Source: RGIG5675 sp050943435 (lineage in GTDB: Bacteria; Bacillota; Clostridia; Oscillospirales; Ruminococcaceae). From it: a DNA stretch of 21,614 bases. Positions 7,815 to 15,345 of this stretch are shown here, one piece after another. The position numbers and the translations under genes are program-made. The DNA is taken from positions 1 through 21,614 of the forward strand of contig JBMNPE010000021.1 of assembly GCA_050943435.1 (NCBI GenBank), read 5' to 3'. The notes beneath the pieces are model-generated. The model had not been told where the DNA came from, searched no databases, and saw nothing but the letters and a program-made list of their open reading frames with translations. Each line of letters begins with the position of its first letter. Positions within the stretch are counted from its first letter, which is position 1.

Positions 7815-8726
7815 TTACAGGCTGGCAAGGATTTTCTGGGCCCCTGTTACAGCGTTGGCGCCGTCAGCAGCTGCAGTGATGATCTGCCTCAGCTGCTTTG
7901 CCCTGACGTCTCCCGCTGCAAAGACCCCGGGAACGCTGGCTGCGCAGTCCTCAGAAGCGGTGATGTAGCCGCGTTTGTCGACTTCCACGAATCCGGCGAA
8001 CGGGGCGGACCTGGGTATGATGCCCACGGCAATGAATACGCCTGACACCTCAAGAGGCTTCTCTTCACCTGAGATTGTGCTGCGGAGGATTACATCCTCG
8101 ACTTTTCCATTCCCCCCGATCCTCTGCACGGTGGATGACCATTCTACAGAGGCCCTGGGATTTGATATAAAGCGGTCCTGGAGAGACTTTGCAGCCCTCA
8201 GGCTGTCCCTCCTGTGAATCAGCGTGACGCTTCTGCACATGCGCGTAAGATAAATGGCGTCGCTGACGGCGGTGTCACCGCCGCCGACCACGGCGACGTC
8301 CTTGTCCTTAAAGAACATGCCGTCGCATGTTGCACAGTAGCTCACACCCTTTCCCCTGAGTTCCCGTTCCCCAGGGACCCCGAGTTCTGCATGCTCGGCA
8401 CCTGTGGCAATGATCACCGTCTTTGCGCTGAGGGGCCCGGATGAGGTCTCAACCGTGAAATTCCCGGCGCTTCCAGATATGCCGGTGGCCTCGGCTGTGA
8501 GGAACTTGGCACCGAGGCTGTCGGCATGCTTTCTCATCCTGTCGGCCAGGTCCTGGCCCGATATTCCGTTGAGCCCAGGATAATTGTCTATCTCGTAGGT
8601 CGATGTTATCTGGCCTCCGCTGACATAGGAGCTTTCCACAACTGCAAAGTCCAGTTCGGCCCTTGCCGCGTATATTGCTGCGGACAGGCCCGCAGGCCCG
8701 GAGCCGAGTATCAACAAATCGTACAT
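7815..8726 (-). CDS. trxB: Thioredoxin reductase (NADPH, FAD)
   Basis: A 303-residue low-molecular-weight thioredoxin reductase, the usual length for bacteria. FAD-binding GSGPAGLSAAIYAAR lies at 8-22. The redox-active pair is CATC (Cys131 and Cys134). The NADPH domain has GGGDTAV followed by HRRDSLRA, the Arg-rich pattern for the NADPH 2'-phosphate. The C-terminal FAD motif is GVFAAGDVR. It transfers electrons from NADPH to thioredoxin. No thioredoxin gene is present here. SD GGAG lies nine bases before the ATG, and only 4 bases separate it from the upstream GNAT gene, so it is probably translated from the fprA-rubredoxin-GNAT message. Placement with FprA and rubredoxin fits a role in oxygen and thiol stress. 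Confidence 0.93.
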   Translation of the reverse strand: MYDLLILGSGPAGLSAAIYAARAELDFAVVESSYVSGGQITSTYEIDNYPGLNGISGQDLADRMRKHADSLGAKFLTAEATGISGSAGNFTVETSSGPLSAKTVIIATGAEHAELGVPGERELRGKGVSYCATCDGMFFKDKDVAVVGGGDTAVSDAIYLTRMCRSVTLIHRRDSLRAAKSLQDRFISNPRASVEWSSTVQRIGGNGKVEDVILRSTISGEEKPLEVSGVFIAVGIIPRSAPFAGFVEVDKRGYITASEDCAASVPGVFAAGDVRAKQLRQIITAAADGANAVTGAQKILASL

Positions 8727-8730
8727 TTAG

Positions 8731-9231
8731 TTATTCTCCGTTTTTTGTTTCATGAAGCTTATTGAAATAGCCCGGGAGAAGTTCCAGGGCCAGCAGCATC
8801 GAGCCCGAAAGCTCCTCCCCGGCACAGAACCCGAACTCTGACGCCGGATGGAATCCGAACCGCCCGTAATAACCAGGGTCTCCTACGGCAAATACGGCGC
8901 CGTATCCGAGATCCGAGCATCGGTGGAGCACCTCTTTTACCAGTGCAGATCCGATTCCGCGTCCCCTCAGTTTTTCAATAACAAAGAGAGGGGCCAGATA
9001 CAGCACTTCGATTTCACCGGACGGGCAGGCCATGGGCTGGGCTGTCACCAGGACATGCCCGCAGATTCCGCCGTCTTCCTCTGCGACGAGGTCCAGCTCT
9101 GGAAGATACCTGTTGTTTTTTCTCATGTATTCTGAGAAATCAAGCGTGACATCGTCAGATGAAGCAAAAGCCTCCTGCTCGAGGAGGCTCAGGCTTTCAC
9201 TGTCTTTTTCTGTGAACGTCCTTAACGTCAT
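8731..9231 (-). CDS. GNAT-family N-acetyltransferase (YhbS-like)
   Basis: A 166-residue cytoplasmic acetyltransferase of the COG3153/YhbS type. The acetyl-CoA pyrophosphate loop is RGRGIGSALV near residues 90-99, preceded by the beta-4 strand IEVLYLAPLFV and followed by GDPGYYGRFGF, typical of this subgroup. The substrate is unknown. The ATG at 9231 overlaps the rubredoxin stop (ATGA), which decides the start; a more distal in-frame ATG at 9276 lies inside the rubredoxin gene and encodes non-family residues. It sits between rubredoxin and trxB in a coupled array. Confidence 0.85.
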   Translation of the reverse strand: MTLRTFTEKDSESLSLLEQEAFASSDDVTLDFSEYMRKNNRYLPELDLVAEEDGGICGHVLVTAQPMACPSGEIEVLYLAPLFVIEKLRGRGIGSALVKEVLHRCSDLGYGAVFAVGDPGYYGRFGFHPASEFGFCAGEELSGSMLLALELLPGYFNKLHETKNGE

Positions 9232-9389
9232 TCCTGGGGCTTGAAGGCTTCCTTGCCTATCCCGCACAGCGGACATTCAAAATCCTCAGGGAGATCCTCA
9301 AACTTTGTTCCGGGAGCTATTCCCTTCTCCGGAAGTCCCTTTGCCTCGTCATAGACGAATCCGCATATGGAACATACATACTTTTTCAT
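9228..9389 (-). CDS. Rubredoxin
   Basis: A 53-residue Fe(SCys)4 electron carrier of the normal length for the family. The sequence begins MKKYVCSICGFVYDEAKG, with the first knuckle CSICG (Cys6, Cys9) and the second CPLCG (Cys39, Cys42). The GIAPGTKFEDLPEDF segment between them is characteristic. The ATG at 9389 follows AAAGGAG at 9398-9404. The stop overlaps the start of the GNAT gene by 4 nt. Rubredoxin is the known electron donor to flavodiiron proteins in anaerobes, and fprA is directly upstream in the same direction. It is short enough to be missed by simple ORF calls. Confidence 0.96.
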   Translation of the reverse strand: MKKYVCSICGFVYDEAKGLPEKGIAPGTKFEDLPEDFECPLCGIGKEAFKPQE

Positions 9390-9496
9390 TGTCATTCTCC
9401 TTTTGGCATGTTATATATCCTCAAAATCTGAAGCATAAGTGCCTGCAGACCGGATACTAAATTGTACATGGAATTTATTGCGGATTTATTACAAAG

Positions 9497-10699
9497 CTAC
9501 TTCATTGACGCAGCGATATTTTCGCTCAGCTTCTCAATATCCGGAAGCTGTGATTCCTTGAGGGCAGATTTTATCGTTATTTCGGGCCCTATGATCTTTG
9601 AGCACGGCAGGGATTCGATTTCCTTTTTCATAAGAGCTCCTGAATTCGGGGCCCAGCTCCCGTTTTCTATTATCGAGAAGCACCTGTTTCTGAGCATGTG
9701 CGCCTTGAAATCGTGGATAACGGGCTGCATGGTCTCGAAGATCTCCGTGTTATAGGTGGTAGAGGCAAGGACAATGTTGCTCATCCGGAACGCCTCGGCG
9801 AGAATGTAGGAAGGATGGGTGATTGAGACATCGTATATTACGGTGTTCTTCACTCCCTGGTCATAGAGTTTTCCGGCGAGAATCTCCGCGGCGTTCTTTG
9901 TGTCCCCGTAGACAGAGGCAAACGCTATGAGCACTCCCTTTTCCTCCGGCTCGTATGAAGCCCATTTCGAGTATTTGTCCACGAAGCGGCCGATGTCCTC
10001 CCTTATTACAGGGCCGTGCAGCGGGCAGATCATGGAGACATCGAGCTTTGCAACCTTTGCAAGGAGGGCCGCAGTCTGCTGGCCGTATTTCCCGACTATG
10101 TTGCAGTAATAGCGCCTCCCCTCGGGGAGCCAGTCCCTCTCGAAGTCGATGTCATCAGAGAATATGCTGCCGTCCAGGCAGCCGAACGTCCCGAAGGCGT
10201 CAGCTGAGAACAAGACATTGTCCGGAGCCATGAATCCTACCATTACCTCGGGCCAGTGCACCATCGGGGCAGAATAGAATGTGATCCTGCTTGTGCCGAG
10301 ATCTAGGATGGAACCGTCCTTCACCGCCACGCTGCGGCCTGAGATGTCTATGTCAAAGAACTGCTTTACCATCATGATGGCCATCTGGCTTGCATAGACA
10401 GTGGCTTCGGGATGTTCCTTCAGCACGTAGGAAAGAACCGCACAGTGGTCAGGTTCCATATGCTCTATGAATATGTAGTCGAGCTTCCTGCCTCCGAGAG
10501 CGTGGCTGAGGTTTTCCTCAAACTGGACTGCCACCGCCTTGTCGGCCGTGTCAACCAGGCAGGTCTTTTCATCGGAAATGAGATATGAATTATATGAAAC
10601 CCCTTCAGGGACCGGATATGTCCCCTCGAAAAAAGGAGGCCTGCGGTCATTGGCCCCGATCCAGGTTATCTTGTCTGATATTTTTCTTGTACAGTACAT
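9497..10699 (-). CDS. fprA: Flavodiiron protein (FprA-type O2/NO reductase)
   Basis: A 400-residue class A flavodiiron protein. The N-terminal metallo-beta-lactamase-like domain carries the diiron ligands: HMEPDH (His80, Glu82, Asp84, His85), His148 in MVHWPE, Asp167 in SADAFGTF and His228 in CPLHGP. The flavodoxin-like domain starts near 255 with the FMN loop ASVYGDTKN. The family reduces O2 to water, or NO to N2O, using rubredoxin electrons; the rubredoxin gene is 107 bases downstream. The ATG at 10699 is chosen because AGGAG lies nine bases before it; the ATG at 10708 immediately abuts that site. An inverted repeat covers its probable promoter. No terminator separates it from rubredoxin. 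Confidence 0.94.
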   Translation of the reverse strand: MYCTRKISDKITWIGANDRRPPFFEGTYPVPEGVSYNSYLISDEKTCLVDTADKAVAVQFEENLSHALGGRKLDYIFIEHMEPDHCAVLSYVLKEHPEATVYASQMAIMMVKQFFDIDISGRSVAVKDGSILDLGTSRITFYSAPMVHWPEVMVGFMAPDNVLFSADAFGTFGCLDGSIFSDDIDFERDWLPEGRRYYCNIVGKYGQQTAALLAKVAKLDVSMICPLHGPVIREDIGRFVDKYSKWASYEPEEKGVLIAFASVYGDTKNAAEILAGKLYDQGVKNTVIYDVSITHPSYILAEAFRMSNIVLASTTYNTEIFETMQPVIHDFKAHMLRNRCFSIIENGSWAPNSGALMKKEIESLPCSKIIGPEITIKSALKESQLPDIEKLSENIAASMK

Positions 10700-10729
10700 G
10701 GAAACCATCTCCTGTCTTTTGTGTTCTGG

Positions 10730-10744
10730 GGCGGAGCATCCGCC
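10730..10744 (-). other. Short 5' leader hairpin upstream of fprA
   Basis: Perfect 6-bp stem GGCGGA/TCCGCC with a 3-base loop, between the predicted fprA transcription start and its ribosome binding site. It has no T run. A near-identical stem occurs before the BMP lipoprotein gene (996-1012). Confidence 0.5.
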
Positions 10745-10753
10745 GGTGTGTTA

Positions 10754-10777
10754 CTATTAATATACCAGTATTAATAG
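10754..10777. promoter_or_regulatory. Perfect inverted repeat, probable operator between fprA and the HAD gene
   Basis: Arms CTATTAAT (10754-10761) and ATTAATAG (10770-10777) are exact complements, separated by eight bases. The repeat covers the -10 and part of the spacer of the predicted fprA promoter, so a dimeric repressor bound here would block fprA. The sequence is not the Rex consensus; the regulator is unknown. Confidence 0.5.
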
Positions 10778-10787
10778 AGCATTTCAC
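10759..10787 (-). promoter_or_regulatory. fprA: Probable fprA promoter
   Basis: On the minus strand GTGAAA (10787-10782, 4 of 6 to TTGACA), a 17-base spacer and TATATT (10764-10759, 5 of 6 to TATAAT). Transcription would start near 10752. Confidence 0.5.
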
Positions 10788-10831
10788 GAAAAATGTATGC
10801 ATATTAAGGCGTTTGCTCAGATTCAGGAACC

Positions 10832-11476
10832 ATGAATTACAGATTTGTGCTATTTGATCTTGACGGGACCCTCCTGGATACCCTGGGGGATCTTGCCGAT
10901 GCTACCAATGCCTCTCTCAGGATGATGGGATTGCCGGAGCTTTCCCTGGACGGAGTGAGACGGAGGATAGGCCACGGGAACTGGAACCTTATAAAGAGTT
11001 CGATGCCTGAAGGCACTGCTGACAGCGACATAGAAAAAGCGTTTATATTCTTTAAGCAGTACTACGCAGACCACTGCGATGTGAAAACAATGCCCTACGA
11101 CGGCGTTGACAAAGTACTGGAAGGACTTGCCGGGGCAGGAGTGAGGTTCGGAATAGTCTCAAACAAACTCGACTTCCTCGTGAAGAAACTCCGGGACAGG
11201 TTTTTCCCGGACATGGAATACGCTTCCGGAGGCAGGGAGGGCGTGCCGCTCAAGCCGGACCCTGCAATGATAGAGGACGCCATGAGATATTTCGGGGCAG
11301 ACAGGCCTGAAACCCTGTATGTGGGAGACGGTGAGGGCGACATTGAGACAAGCCGCCGTGCCGGGATAGACTGCCTCTGCTCACTGTGGGGATTCAGGAG
11401 CAGGGAAGAGCTCGAAAAGGCAGGCGGAGAGCTGTTCGCCGAGACTCCTGGGGATATCCTGAAGACAGTGCTCTGA
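10832..11476 (+). CDS. HAD-superfamily hydrolase, phosphoglycolate phosphatase-like
   Basis: A 214-residue cytoplasmic phosphatase of the Gph/PgmB-like HAD subfamily. Motif I is DLDGTLLDT with nucleophile Asp9 and general acid Asp11. A four-helix cap spans about residues 17-80. Motif II is VSNK, motif III KPDP, motif IV VGDGEGDIETSRRAG with the metal-binding Asp pair. The family removes phosphate from small sugar phosphates such as 2-phosphoglycolate; the exact substrate is not evident. SD AGGA lies four to five bases before the ATG. It is divergent from fprA and shares its regulatory gap. No clear terminator follows before the promoter of the amino-acid transporter. Confidence 0.88.
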   Translation: MNYRFVLFDLDGTLLDTLGDLADATNASLRMMGLPELSLDGVRRRIGHGNWNLIKSSMPEGTADSDIEKAFIFFKQYYADHCDVKTMPYDGVDKVLEGLAGAGVRFGIVSNKLDFLVKKLRDRFFPDMEYASGGREGVPLKPDPAMIEDAMRYFGADRPETLYVGDGEGDIETSRRAGIDCLCSLWGFRSREELEKAGGELFAETPGDILKTVL

Positions 11477-11514
11477 CGGGGGAAACATGGTATACACAAT
11501 GCCGCCCGTGTAGA

Positions 11515-11543
11515 TTGACATAGATTTGCATGGATGATAATAT
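11515..11543 (+). promoter_or_regulatory. Strong sigma-A promoter for the amino-acid ABC transporter
   Basis: Consensus TTGACA (11515-11520), 17 bases, TAATAT (11538-11543); an overlapping TG-extended GATAAT (11536-11541) is also present. The leader to the ATG is about 70 bases. Confidence 0.7.
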
Positions 11544-11617
11544 ACAAAAAATCCAGAGGCAAATATGCCTGCATCCACGGAAATTTGTCAACCGCACTAA
11601 GAAAGGCGGATAGTCAG

Positions 11618-12514
11618 ATGAAGCTTAAAAAGATAATAGCTGTCATAGCTGTTATATCGTCAATTCTCATGTTCTCCGCATGCGGAGGGCAGGGGAGCGA
11701 AACCAGCGGTTCCAGCAGTACTACTGAATCCACCGGGGTGGAAGACGGCGTACTGACTGTGGCAATGGAATGCACGTATGCCCCGTACAACTGGACACAG
11801 GCGGACGATTCCAACGGCGCAGTCCCCATATCCAATGCAGAGGGCTCATATGCATACGGCTATGACGTCATGATGGCAAAAAAGATATGCGAGGAATACG
11901 GATGGGAGCTGGAGATTGTCCAGACAGACTGGGATTCACTTGTCCCCGGTGTTCAGTCAGGGACTTTTGACTGCGTCATAGCCGGACAGTCGATGACCAA
12001 GGCCCGCTCAGAACAGGTGGATTTCGCAGGACCGTATTACTATGCCACAACAGTCATACTCACCAAGGCTGACAGCGAATACGCAGATGCCACAAGCATA
12101 CAGGATCTCTCCGGAGGCAAGTGCACGGCCCAGATAAGCTCTATACACTACGAGAAGTGCCTGCCGCAGATAGAAGGAGCACAGATACAGGCAGCTGCTG
12201 AAACCGTGCCGGCCGAGCTCATAGCCCTGGAATCCGGGACAGTTGATTTTGTGTGTCTGGAACTCCCTGCCGCAATGAGTGCCGTTAAGGTCTATCCGGA
12301 CCTCAAGATCCTGGATTTCTCCGGTACTGACGGCGATTTCCAGTTTACTGACGAGGAGAGGGCTGAATATGTCAACCTCGGCATCTCTGTGAAAAAGGGA
12401 AATACATACCTCAAGGACGCAATTGACGCTGTGCTTGACACCATGACTACTGACGACTTCGATGCAATGATGCAGGAAGCTGTCGATGTGCAGCCGATAA
12501 ACAGTGAGAGCTGA
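11618..12514 (+). CDS. Polar amino-acid ABC transporter substrate-binding lipoprotein (SBP_bac_3)
   Basis: A 298-residue exported lipoprotein. The signal peptide MKLKKIIAVIAVIS ends in a lipobox LMFSAC with Cys22, followed by a Ser/Thr-rich linker. The mature domain opens with GVLTVAMECTYAPYNW, the usual first strand of the family-3 solute-binding fold, and contains LVPGVQSGTFDCVIAGQSMTKARSEQVDFAGPYY, the segment that builds the amino-acid carboxylate pocket (Arg of TKAR). The frame is open upstream to 11534 but the ATG at 11618 gives the proper signal peptide. Permease and ATPase follow. The exact amino acid is not determinable. Confidence 0.92.
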   Translation: MKLKKIIAVIAVISSILMFSACGGQGSETSGSSSTTESTGVEDGVLTVAMECTYAPYNWTQADDSNGAVPISNAEGSYAYGYDVMMAKKICEEYGWELEIVQTDWDSLVPGVQSGTFDCVIAGQSMTKARSEQVDFAGPYYYATTVILTKADSEYADATSIQDLSGGKCTAQISSIHYEKCLPQIEGAQIQAAAETVPAELIALESGTVDFVCLELPAAMSAVKVYPDLKILDFSGTDGDFQFTDEERAEYVNLGISVKKGNTYLKDAIDAVLDTMTTDDFDAMMQEAVDVQPINSES

Positions 12515-12516
12515 GA

Positions 12517-12545
12517 TAGATAAACAAACAGAACAAGTATATAAT
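12517..12545 (+). promoter_or_regulatory. Candidate internal promoter before the permease gene
   Basis: TAGATA (12517-12522, 4 of 6 to TTGACA), 17 bases, exact TATAAT (12540-12545). Transcription would start near 12552, inside the following hairpin. Confidence 0.35.
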
Positions 12546-12548
12546 GTC

Positions 12549-12583
12549 AGGGTGACGGTAAATTCCGCCGCCCTAAATTTTTT
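12549..12583 (+). terminator. Partial (attenuating) terminator between binding protein and permease genes
   Basis: A 10-bp stem (12549-12558 with 12565-12574), with one G-T wobble and one A-C mismatch, and a 6-base loop. Three A separate it from a run of six T (12578-12583). It would reduce readthrough into the permease and ATPase genes. Confidence 0.6.
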
Positions 12584-12600
12584 CCGAGGAAAAGGATTTC

Positions 12601-13419
12601 ATGAATAAATTCGCCCAGCTCCTGCAGGACGTGAGCACGCTGTGGTCGACATATTCCGGAATGTATCTCGTGGGAATAAAGAACACGATGATACTTGCCA
12701 TAGTCGGAACGGCTCTGGGATGTGTCATAGGATTCATATGCGGCATTCTGAATACCATTCCCTGCTCGAAAAACGACAGCTTCCTCAAGAGATTCTTTCT
12801 TGGGCTGATTAAGGTCATAGTCAGGATATACATTGAAGTATTCAGGGGCACCCCTCTGGTGCTCCAGGCTGTATTCATATACTACGGGCTCCCGTATTTC
12901 ACAGACGGCAGGTTCAGGTTTGAGAACGTCTGGCTGTGCGCGATACTTGTTGTCACGATCAATACAGGCGCATATATGGCTGAGTCTGTAAGAGGCGGCA
13001 TCAATTCTGTCGACCAGGGGCAGACGGAAGGCGCCATGGCAATAGGAATGAACCATTTCCAGACGATGTGGACAGTGGTATTTCCGCAGGCGCTGAGATA
13101 TATTCTTCCCCAGATAAGCAACGAATTCATAGTGAATATCAAGGACACGTCCGTGATGTTTATAATAACGTTTACGGAGTTCTTCGCCGTGCACAGGTCT
13201 GTAGCAGGCGCATCATACCTCTATTTCCCGTCAGCAGTCATCGAGATGCTCGGATACCTCACCATGACGCTGATCTCCTCCTTCATACTGAGGCAGGTGG
13301 AAAAGGGAATGGCAGGAAAGAAGAATTTCGAGCTCGTCGACGCCGAAGAGAATTCCTCCGGGGAAATTGACGGCGGCACAGGTCTGAGTGAGCAGCCTGG
13401 GAACGGAGGGGCGGACTGA
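12601..13419 (+). CDS. Polar amino-acid ABC transporter permease (HisM/GlnP family)
   Basis: A 272-residue inner-membrane protein of the His/Glu/Gln/Arg permease family. The hydrophobic span at about 24-48 is followed by a cytoplasmic segment and EVFRGTPLVLQAVFIYYGLP, the family hallmark (E-x-FRGTPLLxQ). The coupling EAA-like loop reads EGAMAIGMNHFQTMWTVVFPQALRYILPQ. The C-terminus beyond the last span is an extra 35-residue hydrophilic Asp/Glu/Gly-rich tail, longer than usual. SD GAGGAAAAGG (12586-12595) precedes the ATG. It ends one base before the ATPase start. A single permease gene suggests a homodimeric channel. Confidence 0.92.
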   Translation: MNKFAQLLQDVSTLWSTYSGMYLVGIKNTMILAIVGTALGCVIGFICGILNTIPCSKNDSFLKRFFLGLIKVIVRIYIEVFRGTPLVLQAVFIYYGLPYFTDGRFRFENVWLCAILVVTINTGAYMAESVRGGINSVDQGQTEGAMAIGMNHFQTMWTVVFPQALRYILPQISNEFIVNIKDTSVMFIITFTEFFAVHRSVAGASYLYFPSAVIEMLGYLTMTLISSFILRQVEKGMAGKKNFELVDAEENSSGEIDGGTGLSEQPGNGGAD

Positions 13420-13420
13420 C

Positions 13421-14164
13421 ATGGGAGAGTCCACTATTCTCGAGGTCAGACATCTTTCCAAGATGTTCGGAAACAACACCGTCCTCAAGGACATCGACTT
13501 CGATGTCGACAAGGGGGACGTCATTTCGGTAATAGGTCCTTCAGGAGTCGGAAAGAGCACTCTCCTGAGGTGCATAAACCTGCTCGAGTACCCGACGTCG
13601 GGCGACGTCATTTACAAGGGGATCAACATTACAAAAGGCGGGATGAACCCGACGGTATACAGGTCGCATGTCGGAATGGTGTTCCAGCAGTTCAACCTGT
13701 TCAACAACATGAACGTAATTGACAACTGCATGACAGGGCAGATAAAGGTCCTCAGGAGAAACAAGGAAGAAGCCAGGCAGCACGCGATGTACTACCTGGA
13801 AAAAGTCGGGATGGCCCGCTATATAAATGCGAGGCCCTATCAGATCTCCGGGGGGCAGAAGCAGAGGGTTGCCATAGCCAGGGCTATGGCGATGGACCCG
13901 GATATCATCCTGTTCGATGAGCCTACATCGGCACTGGATCCTGAGACTGTCGGCGAAGTGCTAAGCGTAATGAAGATGCTGGCACAGGATGGAATGACAA
14001 TGATGGTCGTCACGCACGAGCTCTCTTTCGCGAGGGATGTGAGCAGCAGGGTCATGTTCATGAAGGGCGGAATCTTCCTCGAGGTGGGAACCCCGGAAGA
14101 GGTGATAATGAATCCACAGAAGCAGGAGACCAGGGACTTCCTCGCAAGATTCAGGAAGGGCTGA
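13421..14164 (+). CDS. Polar amino-acid ABC transporter ATP-binding protein (GlnQ/HisP family)
   Basis: A 247-residue cytoplasmic ATPase. Walker A is GPSGVGKST (39-47), the Q-loop MVFQQFNLF, the signature ISGGQKQRVAIARAMAMDP, Walker B IILFDEPTSALDP and the H-loop VVTHELSFARDV. Length and motifs match GlnQ/HisP. The ATG at 13421 is one base after the permease stop (TGACATG) with GGAGGGG upstream. An in-frame ATG at 13388 lies inside the permease gene and adds non-family residues. It drives uptake of the amino acid bound by the upstream lipoprotein. Strong terminator downstream. Confidence 0.93.
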   Translation: MGESTILEVRHLSKMFGNNTVLKDIDFDVDKGDVISVIGPSGVGKSTLLRCINLLEYPTSGDVIYKGINITKGGMNPTVYRSHVGMVFQQFNLFNNMNVIDNCMTGQIKVLRRNKEEARQHAMYYLEKVGMARYINARPYQISGGQKQRVAIARAMAMDPDIILFDEPTSALDPETVGEVLSVMKMLAQDGMTMMVVTHELSFARDVSSRVMFMKGGIFLEVGTPEEVIMNPQKQETRDFLARFRKG

Positions 14165-14176
14165 AATTGAATTCGT

Positions 14177-14207
14177 ACAGCCTCGGCTGATGCCGGCGGC
14201 TGTTTTT
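14177..14207 (+). terminator. Rho-independent terminator of the amino-acid ABC operon
   Basis: Stem ACAGCC plus CGGC paired with GCCG plus GGCTGT, small internal loop, four-base loop, then five T and an AT-rich stretch, 12 bases after the ATPase stop. Confidence 0.8.
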
Positions 14208-14234
14208 ATTTACAGTTTTTTCATCGCAGCCGGG

Positions 14235-14263
14235 TTTAAGAAAAAAATCCGTTACAATATAAT
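14235..14263 (+). promoter_or_regulatory. Promoter of the ARH-ARH-PfkB operon
   Basis: Perfect -10 TATAAT (14258-14263) with a weak -35 TTTAAG (14235-14240) at 17 bases. A weak -35 suggests activation or tight control. Transcription would begin near 14270. Confidence 0.55.
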
Positions 14264-14269
14264 TACTTA

Positions 14270-14288
14270 TTGTGGATTCTTTCCACAA
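14270..14288. promoter_or_regulatory. Perfect palindrome at the transcription start, probable operator
   Basis: TTGTGGA (14270-14276), five bases, TCCACAA (14282-14288): exact 7-bp arms placed from about +1 to +19 of the predicted transcript. The position is typical of repressor operators. No regulator gene is next to it; the protein that binds is unknown. Confidence 0.55.
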
Positions 14289-14318
14289 ATCAATGAAATT
14301 CAGGGAGGTAGGCTTCAG

Positions 14319-15344
14319 ATGACATGCCGTCAGGAAAAGATTCTCGGCGGGCTTCTGTGCGGAGCCATAGGAGATTCCATGGGGGCCGCGACCGAGATAA
14401 GGACAACGGAAATGATAAAGGAAAGGTTCGGAGGGTATGTAAAGGACCTCTACGCCGCCCCCGACGACACATACGGGAAGGGTAATCCGCTGGGAAGCGT
14501 GACGGATGACTTTTCCCTCTCTTATTATTCCTGTGCGGCATGCCTGAACGGCGGGGGAAAGGTAACAAGGGAAAATGCTGTCAAGGGGCTCGAGGAGTGG
14601 ATGAACCACCCGGAATATTCCAAGAATGCAGGCCCCACAACCAAGGATGCCCTCGCAAAGCTCCGCGGTGAAAAAGTGTATGAGGCACCTCTCAAATGCA
14701 TAAACAACAGGGCGACGAACGGGGCCCCGATGAAGGTCGGCTTCGTGGGCCTTCTCAACGCCTGCGACCCTGACAGGGCAATAGACGATGCAATCACGCT
14801 GTGCTCCATTACGCACAACAACACGATAGCCCTTTCCGGGGCATGCGCCATAGCTTCGGCAGTTGCCGAGGCTATGAAGCCGGGTGTTTCCTACATAGAA
14901 TGCGTCGAAGCAGGGATCTACGGCGCAGAAGAGGGATATAAGAGGGCACAGAAGACGGCGAAGCCTGTTGCCGGAGCCAGCGTTGCCGAAAGGATCCGCT
15001 TTGCAGTTGACATCGGGATGAGGCATCAGGGCGATTTCGACGCCGCGATGACAGAGATATCCGAGCTGATAGGCGGAGGACTTCCTGCGAATGAGGCCGT
15101 TCCGGCCGCTTTCGGGTACATCACGGCTGTCAAGGGCGATCCAATGCAGGTAATATACATGGCAGTCAACGCCGGTGACGACACCGATACGGTGGCGTGC
15201 ATGGCGGGATATGTCGCCGGCACTCTCGGCGGGTACGGGAAGCTCAATCCAAGATACCTGCAGATAATAGAGAGAGTAAACGGCTTTGACCTCAGGGGCA
15301 TGGCCATGAGGATCGACGAACTTCTTCCCAAGGAGGCTGAGTGA
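14319..15344 (+). CDS. ADP-ribosylglycohydrolase family protein, copy 1
   Basis: A 341-residue all-helical ADPRGH (COG1397, DraG/ARH-like) protein, expected to cut an N- or O-glycosidic bond of ADP-ribose or a related nucleoside using two divalent metal ions. Metal-site motifs are GDSMGAATE (18-26), VTDDFSLSY (61-69) and NAGDDTDT (284-291). Other conserved blocks are AGPTT (104-108), ATNGAPMK (132-139), THNNTIALSGA and ANEAVPAAFG. The third residue of the first metal motif, often Thr (TDDT), is Phe here. The ATG at 14319 follows GGGAGGT at 14303-14309; the upstream frame to 14190 crosses the promoter and is not coding. A clear paralogue follows after one base. YegU of E. coli is a member of the same family in a similar gene setting. 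Confidence 0.9.
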   Translation: MTCRQEKILGGLLCGAIGDSMGAATEIRTTEMIKERFGGYVKDLYAAPDDTYGKGNPLGSVTDDFSLSYYSCAACLNGGGKVTRENAVKGLEEWMNHPEYSKNAGPTTKDALAKLRGEKVYEAPLKCINNRATNGAPMKVGFVGLLNACDPDRAIDDAITLCSITHNNTIALSGACAIASAVAEAMKPGVSYIECVEAGIYGAEEGYKRAQKTAKPVAGASVAERIRFAVDIGMRHQGDFDAAMTEISELIGGGLPANEAVPAAFGYITAVKGDPMQVIYMAVNAGDDTDTVACMAGYVAGTLGGYGKLNPRYLQIIERVNGFDLRGMAMRIDELLPKEAE

Positions 15345-15345
15345 T

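Noticed and set aside
9232..9276. Upstream ATG at 9276 for the GNAT gene
   Set aside because: It lies within the rubredoxin coding sequence and the added residues are a frame-shifted reading of rubredoxin; the ATGA overlap at 9228-9231 is the better start.
11476..11512. Terminator after the HAD gene
   Set aside because: Only ACGGG/CCCGT pairs convincingly, the intervening loop is long and there is no T run.
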